A DNA stretch of 34,989 nucleotides from Sporodiniella umbellata. Lineage: Eukaryota; Mucoromycota; Mucoromycetes; Mucorales; Rhizopodaceae. The position numbers and the translations under genes were made by a program. Of the stretch, positions 1-9,860 are shown piece by piece. The notes below the pieces were generated by a model. It was not told where the DNA came from. It saw only the letters and a list, made by a program, of their open reading frames with translations, and did not search any database. Each line of letters begins with the position of its first letter. Position 1 is the stretch's first letter. The stretch lies in the NCBI GenBank assembly GCA_025677835.1, contig JAIXMR010000162.1:1-34989 (forward strand), read 5' to 3'.

Positions 1-792
1 AACAACAAAATCACTGTTACCAATATTAATTGAATTTTAATATCAGGCTGATAAAGATTTTATGCTAAGGTATTTCATACTTAAAAATGCTACAAAATAC
101 TGCTAATTGTTTTCGTAATTGTAACCAAATATTTCTCAAATCTAAACTTCCAAAGAAAATTTGTCATTAGTAGGAATGGACTTCTACTCAAAGCAAGCCG
201 CAGTTTTTGGGCTAAAAATGCGTACTACTGAATGTAATGTTGTTTTGTTAAGAGTCAGTTGTTCAAGCAGATAGAAAAAGGATAAACCGGGAAGGAAAAA
301 AAGCTTATATAAGCGTGACTGGAGAGAGATATGTATGGCATTAATGGTTTGTTTTTTTACTTCAGGACATTAGAATTCACAAATGAAACAGTAAGCAAGA
401 ACGAGACGAATTGTCAGTATAAAAGGAAAAGGAAAGAATAGACGGACAGTCTAAGAGGAATATACTTGGTTGATAGGTGACTGATGTTTATTCAATTAAA
501 AGAGTGCAGTATTTATAATACTTAATAAAGTCAATATTTTCAATATATACGAAGATAATGATTTATTAAGTCAAAGTAATTGAGGTATCCCTAATTTTAA
601 AAAAGGGCGATCAAGAAATGTTATGACATGTGTTTAATCACTTAAAACAAATGGGCATTAGATCCTATGATTTCTCTAAGGCTTTTTCTTACTCTTCACA
701 AGAAATATCAAATCCCAGAGTATCGTATGTCGGATGTAGCCTTAATGCTGCTGTCTTCTACTTCAAAAGGCATTATGTCAAGAAAAACATAT

Positions 793-819
793 TGTGGTGA
801 TCCGCATATCTTATTTAGA
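793..819 (+). repeat. Dispersed repeat, copy 1, block A
   Basis: A 27-nt block whose first 24 positions match 3156-3179 at 21 sites; all differences are transitions. The block starts TGTGGTGATCC. In one frame both copies read Cys-Gly-Asp-Pro-His-Ile, so they may derive from the same coding sequence. Block B of the same element lies about 305 nt downstream. Confidence 0.5.
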
Positions 820-1097
820 CGTTTTCATATAAACATATCTACAGACGCGTGAAAGATAACAGACAAAATCTAATAAAATGTAAATAACGCATATAAACAC
901 CAACTATATATGTAGTAAGAACTATACAAGGGAATCGTGCAAATATCAAAAGAACTTGTAAGATAAGACAAACTAAATTGGTGTGAGTTTAAGGAGCTAC
1001 GAGGAGAATACTGTCTATACAATTACATTTATACTATTAAAGCTCAGTAGTTATTAAAATTTTGGAAAAAAAAAAAAAACTAACATCAATTAAAGTG

Positions 1098-1151
1098 TAA
1101 GTTGCTAAAAAACTTACATCGTGTTTTTTTCTATAAGTCTTTTTAAAAGAA
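1098..1151 (+). repeat. Dispersed repeat, copy 1, block B
   Basis: About 54 nt that align with 3572-3625 at roughly three quarters identity with small indels. Both share GCTAAAAAA, CTTAC and a TTTTTAAAAGAA end. Order and orientation relative to block A are the same in both copies, which supports two old copies of one element. Confidence 0.45.
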
Positions 1152-3155
1152 ATTAATTGGATATTTATTGATAACAACAGTTTAAATACTATATACTTTC
1201 TGAGAACTAGATAGCATTGTGAATACTTGCCATCAGAATTTATTTCGTTTAACAACTCTCAAAGGTACAAGAAAATGGCTCTGATATAAGGGCAGTAAGA
1301 ATAGTCTAACGACATTAAGATCAGTCCAAGAACTGTGGAAATATTTTATGAACACTCTAAAATTACATCAAATTTGGTTCTTTCCTTTTATTACATGTGG
1401 TTACCTTTTAAAATGTTTGCAACTTTTGAAATATACAATAACATTCGAAACTTATATATATCCCTGAGGTTTAATCTTATTTACGTCCTTAACCTTATAC
1501 TCAATTACTCATATTTGAAAAATTCTCGTAGTGGCCTAATTTAGAAATATCTCATAAATGACGATTAGTGTATAGCAAGAAGATTCTTCATAATATCCAT
1601 ATATAGTAAAGATCTACCAGTAAAAGAAGTCCAACATAGTAGCTAGAGCAGACTGTAAAAGCATACAACGAATATATTATTTTATGCCTAATAAAGTTCA
1701 ATCAATCTTTATATAGTGTCAACGTATTCAAAAAGTCTTTTTCAATTTTATTTTCACTTTATTTTATTATTTTATTTCTCGGAAAGCAACATTTACCAAA
1801 GGATTCAGAAACCAAACGCTTTTCACCAATTAAACTATACTAAGATGATATTTACGCAAACAGCTGAAGAGAAAAATAATAGAGTATATATCATAAACTA
1901 AAAACATAGTGTTGTATAGAAAAGGAATACTTACGAGCAGCGTTGAATTATCAAAGTATTTTTAAGGTGTTTTAGAAAATAAGAAATCCGTAAGAAATTA
2001 AAATATTTTCGGAATCTGAGATTTTTTAGAAAAACTATGCATATCTTATTTCTTATCATCTTTTTTGTTTTTCAAGCCATGTGTATCCTTCAGATACCAT
2101 TCTTTTTTTGTATTTATTAATATAAAATGATACTTATCGATTTTCTACGATCGAAAAGGCACAAAAGAGTTTGGAAGAAGATAGTTTTGCGGATAGTCTT
2201 GCAATATATGAGGTGTTAATTGGGCCTTGCCTCTTTGCATAAGTTTTCCAAGCTATTTCGTTTTAGTTCCGTCTCACTAAAAACGTGTCTTAGGAAATGA
2301 ATGCATTTCCTATATACTTTCAGTTTCGTCTCATTGGTAGTTTTTACCTGCCACGACTGGTTTGTAATATTTTTCAATTGTACAAGTCTAGTGTACTCTG
2401 AAATATAAAAACTGGCTGGTTTTGCCACATATATTCTTTTGTCTTGGAGGTTGGTATATCAATACACAAGTAATGGGTATAAGTTTCACATGGTAAGGAC
2501 ATTTTTATACCACATTCAATAAAAAACCAAGACTCTAAAAAATACCTAGTGTAATAGGCAAGTTTTCTACATTTAGTTTAAGGCTCTATTGACACAAAAC
2601 TAAAATATCTGCTACCTAGTCTGCCAAAATGTGTTAGCTCCTGAGGGATGGCTAGCTACCAACTCATTTTAAAATTACCAATAGTGTTTTTGTTAATATT
2701 TAATAAAAGAGCTTGGCTTCAAATACTGTCCAATTCTTTATAAAAATGCTTCGAAAAACCTTCAAAGGCTTATTTAAATTATATTATGTTTAGTATGGTA
2801 TTTTCCAATACCTTTAATTGCTTTTTTCCCATTTATTTAGGAAAACAAAGAATTTCTGATTGCTCTTTTGATATTTACTCGTTCAATATATACTGTGATA
2901 CAATTAAATCAAAACCCACACACTCATTAAAGAATATATCTTTCTTTCCCTGAAATTTTGCTACTCATTACCTTTGTATTTTATGCTGCGCATTTTCAGG
3001 GTAACCCTCTCAACACATCCCCTGATATGCAGGTATTTTTAAGCGGTTATTAAAAATTCCGTGAACCTGTTCGGATGGAAATAGAGAAGTATTTTGAAGA
3101 ATAAAAAAGCAAAGCTGCACTTACAACACTTTTTTTTTTGGCAAAATATAATGGA

Positions 3156-3182
3156 TGTGGTGATCCACACATCTTACTTGAG
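3156..3182 (+). repeat. Dispersed repeat, copy 2, block A
   Basis: Partner of 793-819, with the same orientation and reading Cys-Gly-Asp-Pro-His-Ile in the matching frame. Block B of this copy follows about 416 nt downstream, against 305 nt in copy 1, so the interior has gained or lost sequence. Confidence 0.5.
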
Positions 3183-3214
3183 CAGAAAAAGAAACAATAG
3201 GGTTAGCCGTTTGA

Positions 3215-3403
3215 TATGTTTTCTTAAATGATGTGGAGCCTGACTACTTTCAGAGCATCAACAAGATTTCACTTAACATCGGCAGAATGGGGCCAGAAGA
3301 AAGAAGACGAAGAAGAGAACTGGTAGCAGAAAGCGTGAACGAGGCTATACTGAGTACAGTAATAATGAAGTCAGAAGAGAAAAATGGACTATATATAGAG
3401 TAA
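3215..3403 (+). pseudogene. Degenerate coding fragment inside repeat copy 2
   Basis: An open stretch of 62 codons between two stops with no start at its head. It reads as protein-like sequence: it begins with a Val-Glu-Pro-Asp-Tyr-Phe stretch, then runs into a basic-acidic helix containing GPEERRRRRELVAES. It lies between blocks A and B of the second dispersed repeat copy, so it is probably a remnant of that element's own gene. The equivalent interval of copy 1 has decayed too far to align by eye. I do not recognise a transposase or reverse transcriptase motif, so the family is unknown. Confidence 0.35.
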
Positions 3404-3571
3404 AGCTTTTTACATCTGAAGGCCATTTTCATGAAATTGAGGTCTTGAACCAAGAAACGAAGACGTGTTCTTGAGAAACGATGCAAATATTTTGTAATTA
3501 TCTTTTTTTTTTATTATTACCTTAACTAGTTGTATTTATTTTATACCTTCACTTACTTTAAAACCCAAGCG

Positions 3572-3625
3572 TAAAGCTGCTAAAAAAACTTACTGCGTGC
3601 TTTTTTTATGAATGTTTTTAAAAGA
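3572..3625 (+). repeat. Dispersed repeat, copy 2, block B
   Basis: Partner of 1098-1151, in the same strand and order. It sits about 170 nt downstream of the coding-like fragment ending at 3403. Confidence 0.45.
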
Positions 3626-3989
3626 AAAAAATATTCTCAGAATACATATTCACCTTTGAAAAAGTAATGTAATGAGATGTTTCGAAACAATAATAAACTG
3701 ATTCAATAGAAAAAAATTAAGAAAAGAAAAATATCTAAGAATCTTTTATAAATTAACAAAACTAATAGGTAAAGAATACAAATATATCTAAAAAATAATT
3801 GAAAATCCAAAAAAAAAGTCAAAACCACCATAAATTATAATACATGAAATAAATATGGTAAGTTACAACGTTACTCCTTGTAAAGATTTCAAATGGAACA
3901 GAATCGCGTGTAAACACATGTACTTGCTTCGTTGCCTATACACAAGTATTGGGCTCTACCAAGGTTAGTTTCAAAAAATGCAAAAATGA

Positions 3990-4286
3990 TATTTCTTTGC
4001 CCATTTAAAGTATTTAGCCCCATCTTGCTTGATCAAGCTATCGATCGCACAACCTCAATCACAAAGTGTTGAAACGAATGTGTCTTCATCTAGAAGTCGC
4101 CTTTTAAATATAATTAGTAACATTGAAGCTGCAGCCAACGCTTTTAAAAACAGTTCAAGAGAGCTTACCAACGAAAAAATCGGTAATGTATCTTAGATTG
4201 CAAATAATCTTTCCAGCGCGTTACAGGACTCCAATGATTTGGCTTCTAACTCCAATTTCAGTACACACGAAGTTTTTGGTTATTAG
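3990..4286 (+). pseudogene. Coding remnant with internal TAG stop
   Basis: One frame stays protein-like for about 98 codons, interrupted only by a TAG at 4194-4196, and ends at a second TAG at 4284-4286. Before the internal stop it reads a Gln/Ser-rich lead and an amphipathic helix (SRSRLLNIISNIEAAANAF). After it the frame continues with IANNLSSALQDSNDLASNS and is Ser/Asn-rich. No initiator or splice sites restore a gene, and an 18-19 nt A run follows at about 4385. The family is not recognised. It may be a decayed host exon or a mobile-element gag-like fragment. Confidence 0.35.
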
Positions 4287-4723
4287 TTATTATTCTGTCC
4301 GGCATTTTTGGTTTCCGGTTGTCAAACAAATTTACAGCCCCGACCATATCTGCTTGTATATCAGTAAATCGCGCTCAACTTGCAAAAAAAAAAAAAAAAA
4401 AAACTGAAGTATATGCTAAAAAATTTGAAAGATATAAGGAAGAAAGAGATTTATTGATTATTATTTTGTATATAAAAAATAAAGCGTGGCTCTGAGAATA
4501 TTTATCACATTACTCGCTTCCGTTTCGGAAATGTTTTGGTTTTTAAACGCAAATCGCTGTAGTCATCTTTCGTATACTAATATGGAAACCACCAAACCTT
4601 ATTTATTCAGGCACTCATCTATTGATTATGATGTATACAGAATTTCTTGTTCCAGCGCTAAGCGTACTTACTATTTTCAAATTGCAACATGCAATAATAA
4701 TTGTAAACAACATCCAGAAGTAC
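4287..4723. other. Intergenic, 3' side of the EI24-like gene
   Basis: AT-rich sequence with a run of about 19 A at 4385-4403. An open frame of 98 codons on the plus strand (4486-4782) runs into the end of the gene on the opposite strand. It has a Cys/Asn-rich tail but no start context or family match. I see no supported gene. Confidence 0.4.
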
Positions 4724-5784
4724 TTAGTTTGTCTTTTTATTGGTATTTTCGGACACGTCTAAGCCATCTATGTCGTTTTTAGACTTCTCGATTTCTTCCT
4801 TCTTTGGCGGGTCTGTAACGACTGTGAGCATATAAGCAGCAGCAGCTTGAACTAGGCCATAACCAACAATTCCAACAATGGGCGCTCTGACCATAACGTA
4901 AGCAATTGCCGAAAAACTAAACAACACATCTTTTCTTCCACTGAACCATTTCTGTTTTTCTCTATGGGTCATACGCATTCTTATAAAATAGGGTTCCAAT
5001 AGTTCACGCATCAAAGATCTCATCCCAATCAAAGCTCTTACAAGCTTCATCGTAGCCCATCGAGGGAGGAAGAAAAAGCATATCCCAACTGCTATTCCCT
5101 GTGTCTTTCCTAATGCTTTATATGACGTATAGGCACCTAGATTGTGTTTTAGGTCATTTCCAATTAATAATCACGTAATGGAGCACCATTGAGTGTGTAT
5201 ACTCTTTTTTTTAAATAAAAGAAGCTCATACCTGCTAAAGGGAATACAAAAGAGCCAACAATTGGTAAGAATGACAAAAGGAAAAGTAATAAACCAATTC
5301 TTGACTTTTTCCAAGTTCTTTTGATATATTGCTGCATCTCATACCAATAGTTTATTTTAGGTTTCTGACTGCTTAATGCAGAGGCATACGGTGTTCTTTC
5401 GGGATGCTCTTGGTCAATGTATCGTAGTGATTCCATAAATAGCTCATCCAAAGGCTTGGGGTATACGTATCGCATGAATAGTATTGCTAAAAGAGGAACT
5501 GAGGCCATCAGTTCTCTAACAAACTCTTGAATGGATACCAAAAGATCCTCTATATGTGACGATTCATCTCTTTTGAATATAGAGTGCCCAAATCTGATTA
5601 CATGAATTGGCGTAGATACCAAAACATTAAATAGACCAATGATTATAAAAGAAACGATAGACAGATAGATAAAAACCTTGATAAATCGTTGTCTTCTTAT
5701 GTTCGGATTCTGCAATACAAGCCTAATGCCTTCAACAGCATATTCTGCTCCTTTTTTGAGTCCTTGTACAGTCCAGGGTGCCAT
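4724..5784 (-). CDS. EI24/Rrt8-like multispan membrane protein, frameshifted
   Basis: Two open frames on the minus strand join into one protein of about 353 residues. The first starts MAPWTVQGLKKG at 5784 and reads to a TAA at 5164-5166, ending GAPLRDY. The next frame continues without a gap of sense (LIGNDLKHNLGAYTSYK...) to the stop at 4724. No GT-AG intron can bridge the two, and adding one base near 5167 restores a continuous frame. Hydrophobic segments lie near residues 38-55, 92-107 and 162-190, with two more in the second part (GIAVGICFFFLPRW, and an Ala/Gly-rich span APIVGIVGYGLVQAAAAYML). This layout suits the EI24/CysZ-related group that includes fungal Rrt8-like proteins. The exact role is unknown. 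The tail is charged (KKEEIEKSKND). An A22 run lies 26 nt upstream of the start. Confidence 0.6.
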
Positions 5785-6592
5785 GCGATTGGGAATTTAT
5801 ATAAAAAAGAAAAAAAAAAAAAAAAAAAAAAGGCTATTTTTATAAATATTCTTCTGGGTTTTGATTGAATATCGAGATACATCTTTTTTTTTTTAGCGAG
5901 ATAGTTCGGTTGATACTTTAGTTAACTTTATATGAGCTAAATTTTCTGTAACTTTGTTTAAATCAAAACTACTAGCTATCCCATCACAAACGACTACAGC
6001 TTGTGTCTTGAGTGTTGAACATGTTTCCGATTGTTATAGCTCATAATGCAATTGGACACTAAATGTCTTTTTTGTCTGAATGAAAGATTAGAAAAGTGCA
6101 CTTCAGTTATATATTTGTTAAAAAAAAAAAAAGCGTTTTCTTGATGAAATTTTTAAGAGACTCGGCAGTTTTTAATCACTAGCAGAGCGGTCAATCATTT
6201 TTGCTCAAATGCGATCTTGCTTATATTCTTTTTTTGTTTCCAAATAGAACACTTGTATATATCTCAGCCTGGTTAACTCAATCCGGAATTTAAAATTTTA
6301 CCTAAAAGGAAATTCGTTTTATGCGTCCTTGAGTGCTTGCTATTGTCTAGCTTAAAGTCCAGAGTATGTCACTACGGCTAGATCTTTACGATTCAGAGAC
6401 ACCTGATTAGCCTTGTATTTATAAATAGCTAGTAAAGGCAACCTAAGTGCTGACATTTTTTGAGCAGGTAAGAGTGTATGTAAATGTCGTTTTTAAACTT
6501 TAGAATAATGACGAGAAAGTTTTTTTTCTTTAAAATACAGTTTTCTAACGTGTGAAATTTCTTGTATATTTGTTTTACAGAACTTTTATTTT
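5785..6592. other. Intergenic, upstream of the EI24-like gene
   Basis: About 0.8 kb containing a 22-nt A tract (5810-5831; T on the coding strand of the EI24-like gene) and smaller A/T runs. It also carries the 3' flank of the NOPCHAP1 gene. No gene or RNA signature is visible. Confidence 0.5.
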
Positions 6593-7153
6593 CTATTCGT
6601 TTTCTGTCTCCATTAATTCGATTATTGGCTTTTTATCAGGATTTTTCGTGCTAGAAGGTAACTTTATATCTACTTGTTCTTCCTCGCTATCCGAGCAATC
6701 TTCATCGGTGTTTTCGCCTTCTTTTTTTGTATCGTATACACCCAGACCCAGGTTCTAAAAGTTTCAGTGAATAAACATACATGTCCAAAACTTTTATACC
6801 ATTTCTATATATTGTTCTGCGTCTTTGTCGACATTCTCAATGTCTAATTTTGAAGCGTCTTCGTGTTTTAAGATTTCATTGGCTTGTTGTATTTTAGGCA
6901 AAAATGCTTGTACTCTAGATAGGACTATTTATTGAAACCGTATTAGATAAATACTATTACGATTAGATCTTTACCATCACTAGAAGAAGAGAGCTGATAT
7001 GTCTTTTTTTCTGTACTGAGAAATGTTGGTTGATCTACCGTAAAAAAAAAAAAAAAAAAGGGTATGAGATCAACTTCAAAAACAACCAATACAAATCTCA
7101 CCTAGATCTTGGTTTTCCTTGTTGATGTTTAATAGATTAGAAAGATTTGACAT
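6593..7153 (-). CDS. NOPCHAP1: NOPCHAP1-like (DUF4598) snoRNP assembly chaperone
   Basis: A small gene too fragmented to show as one open frame. I assemble exons (minus strand) 7153-7102, 7034-6975, 6924-6800 and 6754-6593, giving 132 residues. All junctions are GT-AG, the introns are 67, 50 and 45 nt, and phase is kept throughout. The start is MSNLSNLLNINKEN. The core LSRVQAFLPKIQQANE, then DIENVD, then YIEMNLGLGVYD, is the hallmark of the DUF4598 family. The human member (C12orf45/NOPCHAP1) links NOP58 to the R2TP/RUVBL chaperones during box C/D snoRNP assembly. The C-terminus is acidic (EDCSDSEEE). The length is in the range of short family members. The function is transferred from the human protein; nothing here shows it directly. 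Confidence 0.75.
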
Positions 7154-7872
7154 GTTGAGAAAGTAAACGCAAAAATTGCATGAGGCTGAGTGAAAATTTT
7201 AAAGTATTGGTTTTTCAACCTCAGCCGGGCGCTTTTTCTCTGTAGCAAGTGTTAAAACTAAACATCCTTTCAAGAGTAGTGAATCATTTCTAAGATACCA
7301 GACTGAACCAGTGAGTTGAAATTTGACTAAAAAAAAAAAATAGAGTTGGGCTCGGCAGAAAATTATTTTTATTTTGCACTGTGATTCTTAGACTATTGAT
7401 TAAAATCAGCAGTTAAGAGAACTCATAAAATAGCAGATTTTTCCTAAAAAATTTTGTATACGTATGGTTACAAGGTGGGTATACAATTCAAAAAAAGGAT
7501 GTGCATAGTGTCGTTAACTTTGAAATACTGTTCATAAACATATAATGACGATAGGCTTACTTTTCCAACGCTTTTTTTTTTTTTAGTTTATCACCATTGC
7601 TTTCAAATACAAAAAAAAGTGAGCTCACTATACTAAACAGTATATGACTATTATATGTTGTGGCCTTTAAATTTTTTGAAATAATAGCAGGCTAATTGAA
7701 AGCATTAGTCTAAGGCGTGCAAAATGTATGTGTATTTTTTGGATGTTGTAACCAACCCCAAAAAAAAGAATAAAAGATCCAAATTGTAAGCACACAATTT
7801 GGCCAGGCAAGTTGCATTTAGGCCAGTTGTTAAATAGGTACAAAGAATGAGATTTAATAAGTACTTTGATAC
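7154..7872. other. Intergenic between NOPCHAP1 and PAK kinase genes
   Basis: About 0.7 kb between two same-strand genes, so it should hold the kinase 3' UTR and the NOPCHAP1 promoter. There are short T runs (for example at 7570) and A runs, with no conserved motif I can name and no open frame of interest. Confidence 0.5.
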
Positions 7873-9860
7873 TCAACATTCACTTTCTAAGTTTGCTGCT
7901 TCCTCTTGTAACTCCATTTCAAGCCTTCGTGTTTCTTCGATAACCTCAACCATGTTTTCTGTGGTTGCAACAACAGAAAGAAATGGATGCTTTAATAGAG
8001 CATTTGCGCTTGGTCTTTTTTCTTGATCTTCAGTTGTGCACTGTGCTAAAAAGTCTTTAAACTCTTCTGACCAGTGCTCAGGCTCGCTCAACGGAGGTAG
8101 CCCATTGGAAGCAATCAGAAACAAAGCCTGGTTTTCACTTTGTTAGAGCAATTCGCTTCTTTTTTTGTTTCTCTGAGTATGCTAAAAAAAAAAACTTACT
8201 CTTAGCGGCGGATATTCTACATACGGCGGATCACCTTGTGCCATTTCCATTAAAACAACGCCTAGACTCCATATATCTGCTTTTGAGTCATAGTTTTGTC
8301 CTTTGATTACCTCAGGCGCCATCCAGTAAGGCGTTCCAACAATGGAATTTCTATATGATTGGGCTGTTGTCAACTGTGCACAGTGCCCAAAATCTGCTAA
8401 TTTGATTTCACCGCGCTGGTTTAATAAAATGTTATCGCTTCGGATATCTCGGTGAATACGGTTCAGTCGATGAAGTTGTGAAAGTGCTCTCAATATATCT
8501 CGTACCACTCTTCGAATATGAGTTTCTTTGAGATGTCCTTCAGAGTTAATAGCAATAACATCAGCTAACGAAACGTCCATACACTCCATTACAACCTATT
8601 GTTGCCAAGTCAAAAACAGATGGTGGAATTTGTGCTTTTTTTTTACCCAAACTTCGTCTTTAGTACTATAACACGATATCAATTCTACAATATTGGGATG
8701 GCGGCTCATTTTCATAGCCAATAGCTCGTTTTTGATTTTGTTTATCTTTTCTTTGGCTTCATAGGAAATCTTTTTGATAGCTACTACACGCTGACTGTTC
8801 ATGTGTTTGGCTGCAAACATCGGCCCTGATTCTCCTTCAGCAATCAAAATCAGGTCTGTGTATAGTGCTGTGGGGTCTGTTTTTGAATCGATAATCGAGT
8901 CTAAGAAAAATGCATTTTAGGATATATTATTTATTTGTATTAACCTACCTAAAGAGTTTGCCTCACTTTTTTCTTCTGGCTCGCTCGGTTTTTCAGGTAC
9001 GTAGGGTATATCGGTGGAAGATTTCAAAACAGTCAAATGTAAAAGCTTTGATGTCCTTGCTCTTGAAGGAGGTGCATAGCCTTTGGGTAGTGCCTCCTCT
9101 AGCGATATGTCATCTATGCTGTCTTCCTCTTTTTGAACAACATGGTTTTGTAAGGAATCTGGCATCCGAACATGGTTCATCACTCGTTCTACAGTTTCTG
9201 GGTTGTTTTTTACTACATCGTCAGGTACACCTGAGGCCAACAGAATTCTTTGCCACTTCTCAGGAAGCCCTTGGTATCCATATTGCCCCACTTGAACATG
9301 TACTGTATGCTGAATGTTGTAAGGTTTACCAATGAGTCCTGTCGCAGTCATATAGCATTGTTTTTCACTTATAGACTGAATTTTAGGAGACGGATGAGGT
9401 GATGCAGGTGCTTTTTTGGCGGGTTCATGTTTAATGAGCGAAGGAACAAGATGAGGAGCAACGTAATGTGTGTTTAAAACATCAACGCTAGGTAGATTTG
9501 ACTGTTGCCAAACATCAGGTAATCCCTATGCGAATAAAACAGAATCATAATAGACGTTCAGTATTTTTATTTTTATTCTTTTTGGTTGTTTACCATGTAT
9601 TTTCCGTTATCTTTATTGTATTCGACATGAATTCCATGCTCAACCTGTGTTGGCTTGCTGATGTCAAGTATCTTCTCGCCAAACCCACTTTGAACCGATA
9701 CTTTTGAAGACAGAGAATTCTCTGAACGATTGGTTTGACGATAGAGTTTCAAGCTGGATAAAGTGGAGGACGAGGCCATTTTGCGCAAGCCTCTGGGTGC
9801 TGGAGTATGCGATGGTTTCTTTTCGATGCGATTATTGGGTGTGGATATTGTGTTGCCCAT
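7873..9860 (-). CDS. PAK-family kinase with two tandem CRIB motifs
   Basis: Ser/Thr kinase of the p21-activated (Ste20/Cla4) family, expected to act downstream of Cdc42/Rac in polarity. Exons (minus): 9860-9594, 9525-8949, 8900-8647, 8595-8200, 8127-7873; 582 residues, all GT-AG. The N-terminus MGNTIS fits an N-myristoylation site. A first CRIB (ISKPTQVEHGIHV, residues 67-95, completed by GLPDVW across intron 1) is followed by a second (IGKPYNIQHTVHV ... GLPEKWQRIL, residues 154-184). The kinase domain runs from about 297: AEGESG loop, VAIKK (Lys324), catalytic HRDIRSDN (Asp416), DFG at 434, GTPYWMAPEV. Two residues are non-standard: Ala302 at the first glycine of the loop, and Arg418 where PAKs have Lys. 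No PH domain is present, unlike ascomycete Cla4. Family assignment is secure; the orthologue is not. Confidence 0.85.
9594..9860 (-). other. PAK exon 1: myristoylation motif and first CRIB
   Basis: Encodes residues 1-89. Gly2, Asn3 and Ser6 fit the MGxxxS myristoylation consensus. The Ser-rich linker leads into the ISxP and HxxHV signature of CRIB 1. The intron at 9593-9526 (68 nt, GTAAAC...ATAG) falls inside the CRIB, before its GLPxxW tail. Confidence 0.7.

Larger units (their letters stand above)
1..3210. other. AT-rich gene-free region with decayed repeats
   Basis: There is no open frame longer than about 80 codons and none resembles a family I know. The sequence is strongly AT-rich with frequent stops in all frames. 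It contains the first copy of a diverged dispersed repeat (two blocks, listed separately) and a cluster of short inverted arms near 2948-3025. The fragment at 2216-2428 on the minus strand reads open for 70 codons but has no recognisable motif. I saw no tRNA, rRNA or intact transposase. The region is best read as intergenic DNA containing old, degenerate mobile sequence. Confidence 0.6.

Noticed and set aside
5164..5166. TAA as the true end of a 206-residue EI24-like protein
   Set aside because: The next frame immediately resumes family-like sequence to a second stop, so a frameshift is more likely than a natural end there.
8910..9335. 141-codon open frame on the plus strand opposite the PAK gene
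   Set aside because: It is the antisense shadow of kinase exon 2. The minus strand carries the CRIB and correct splice signals, while this frame has no domain.
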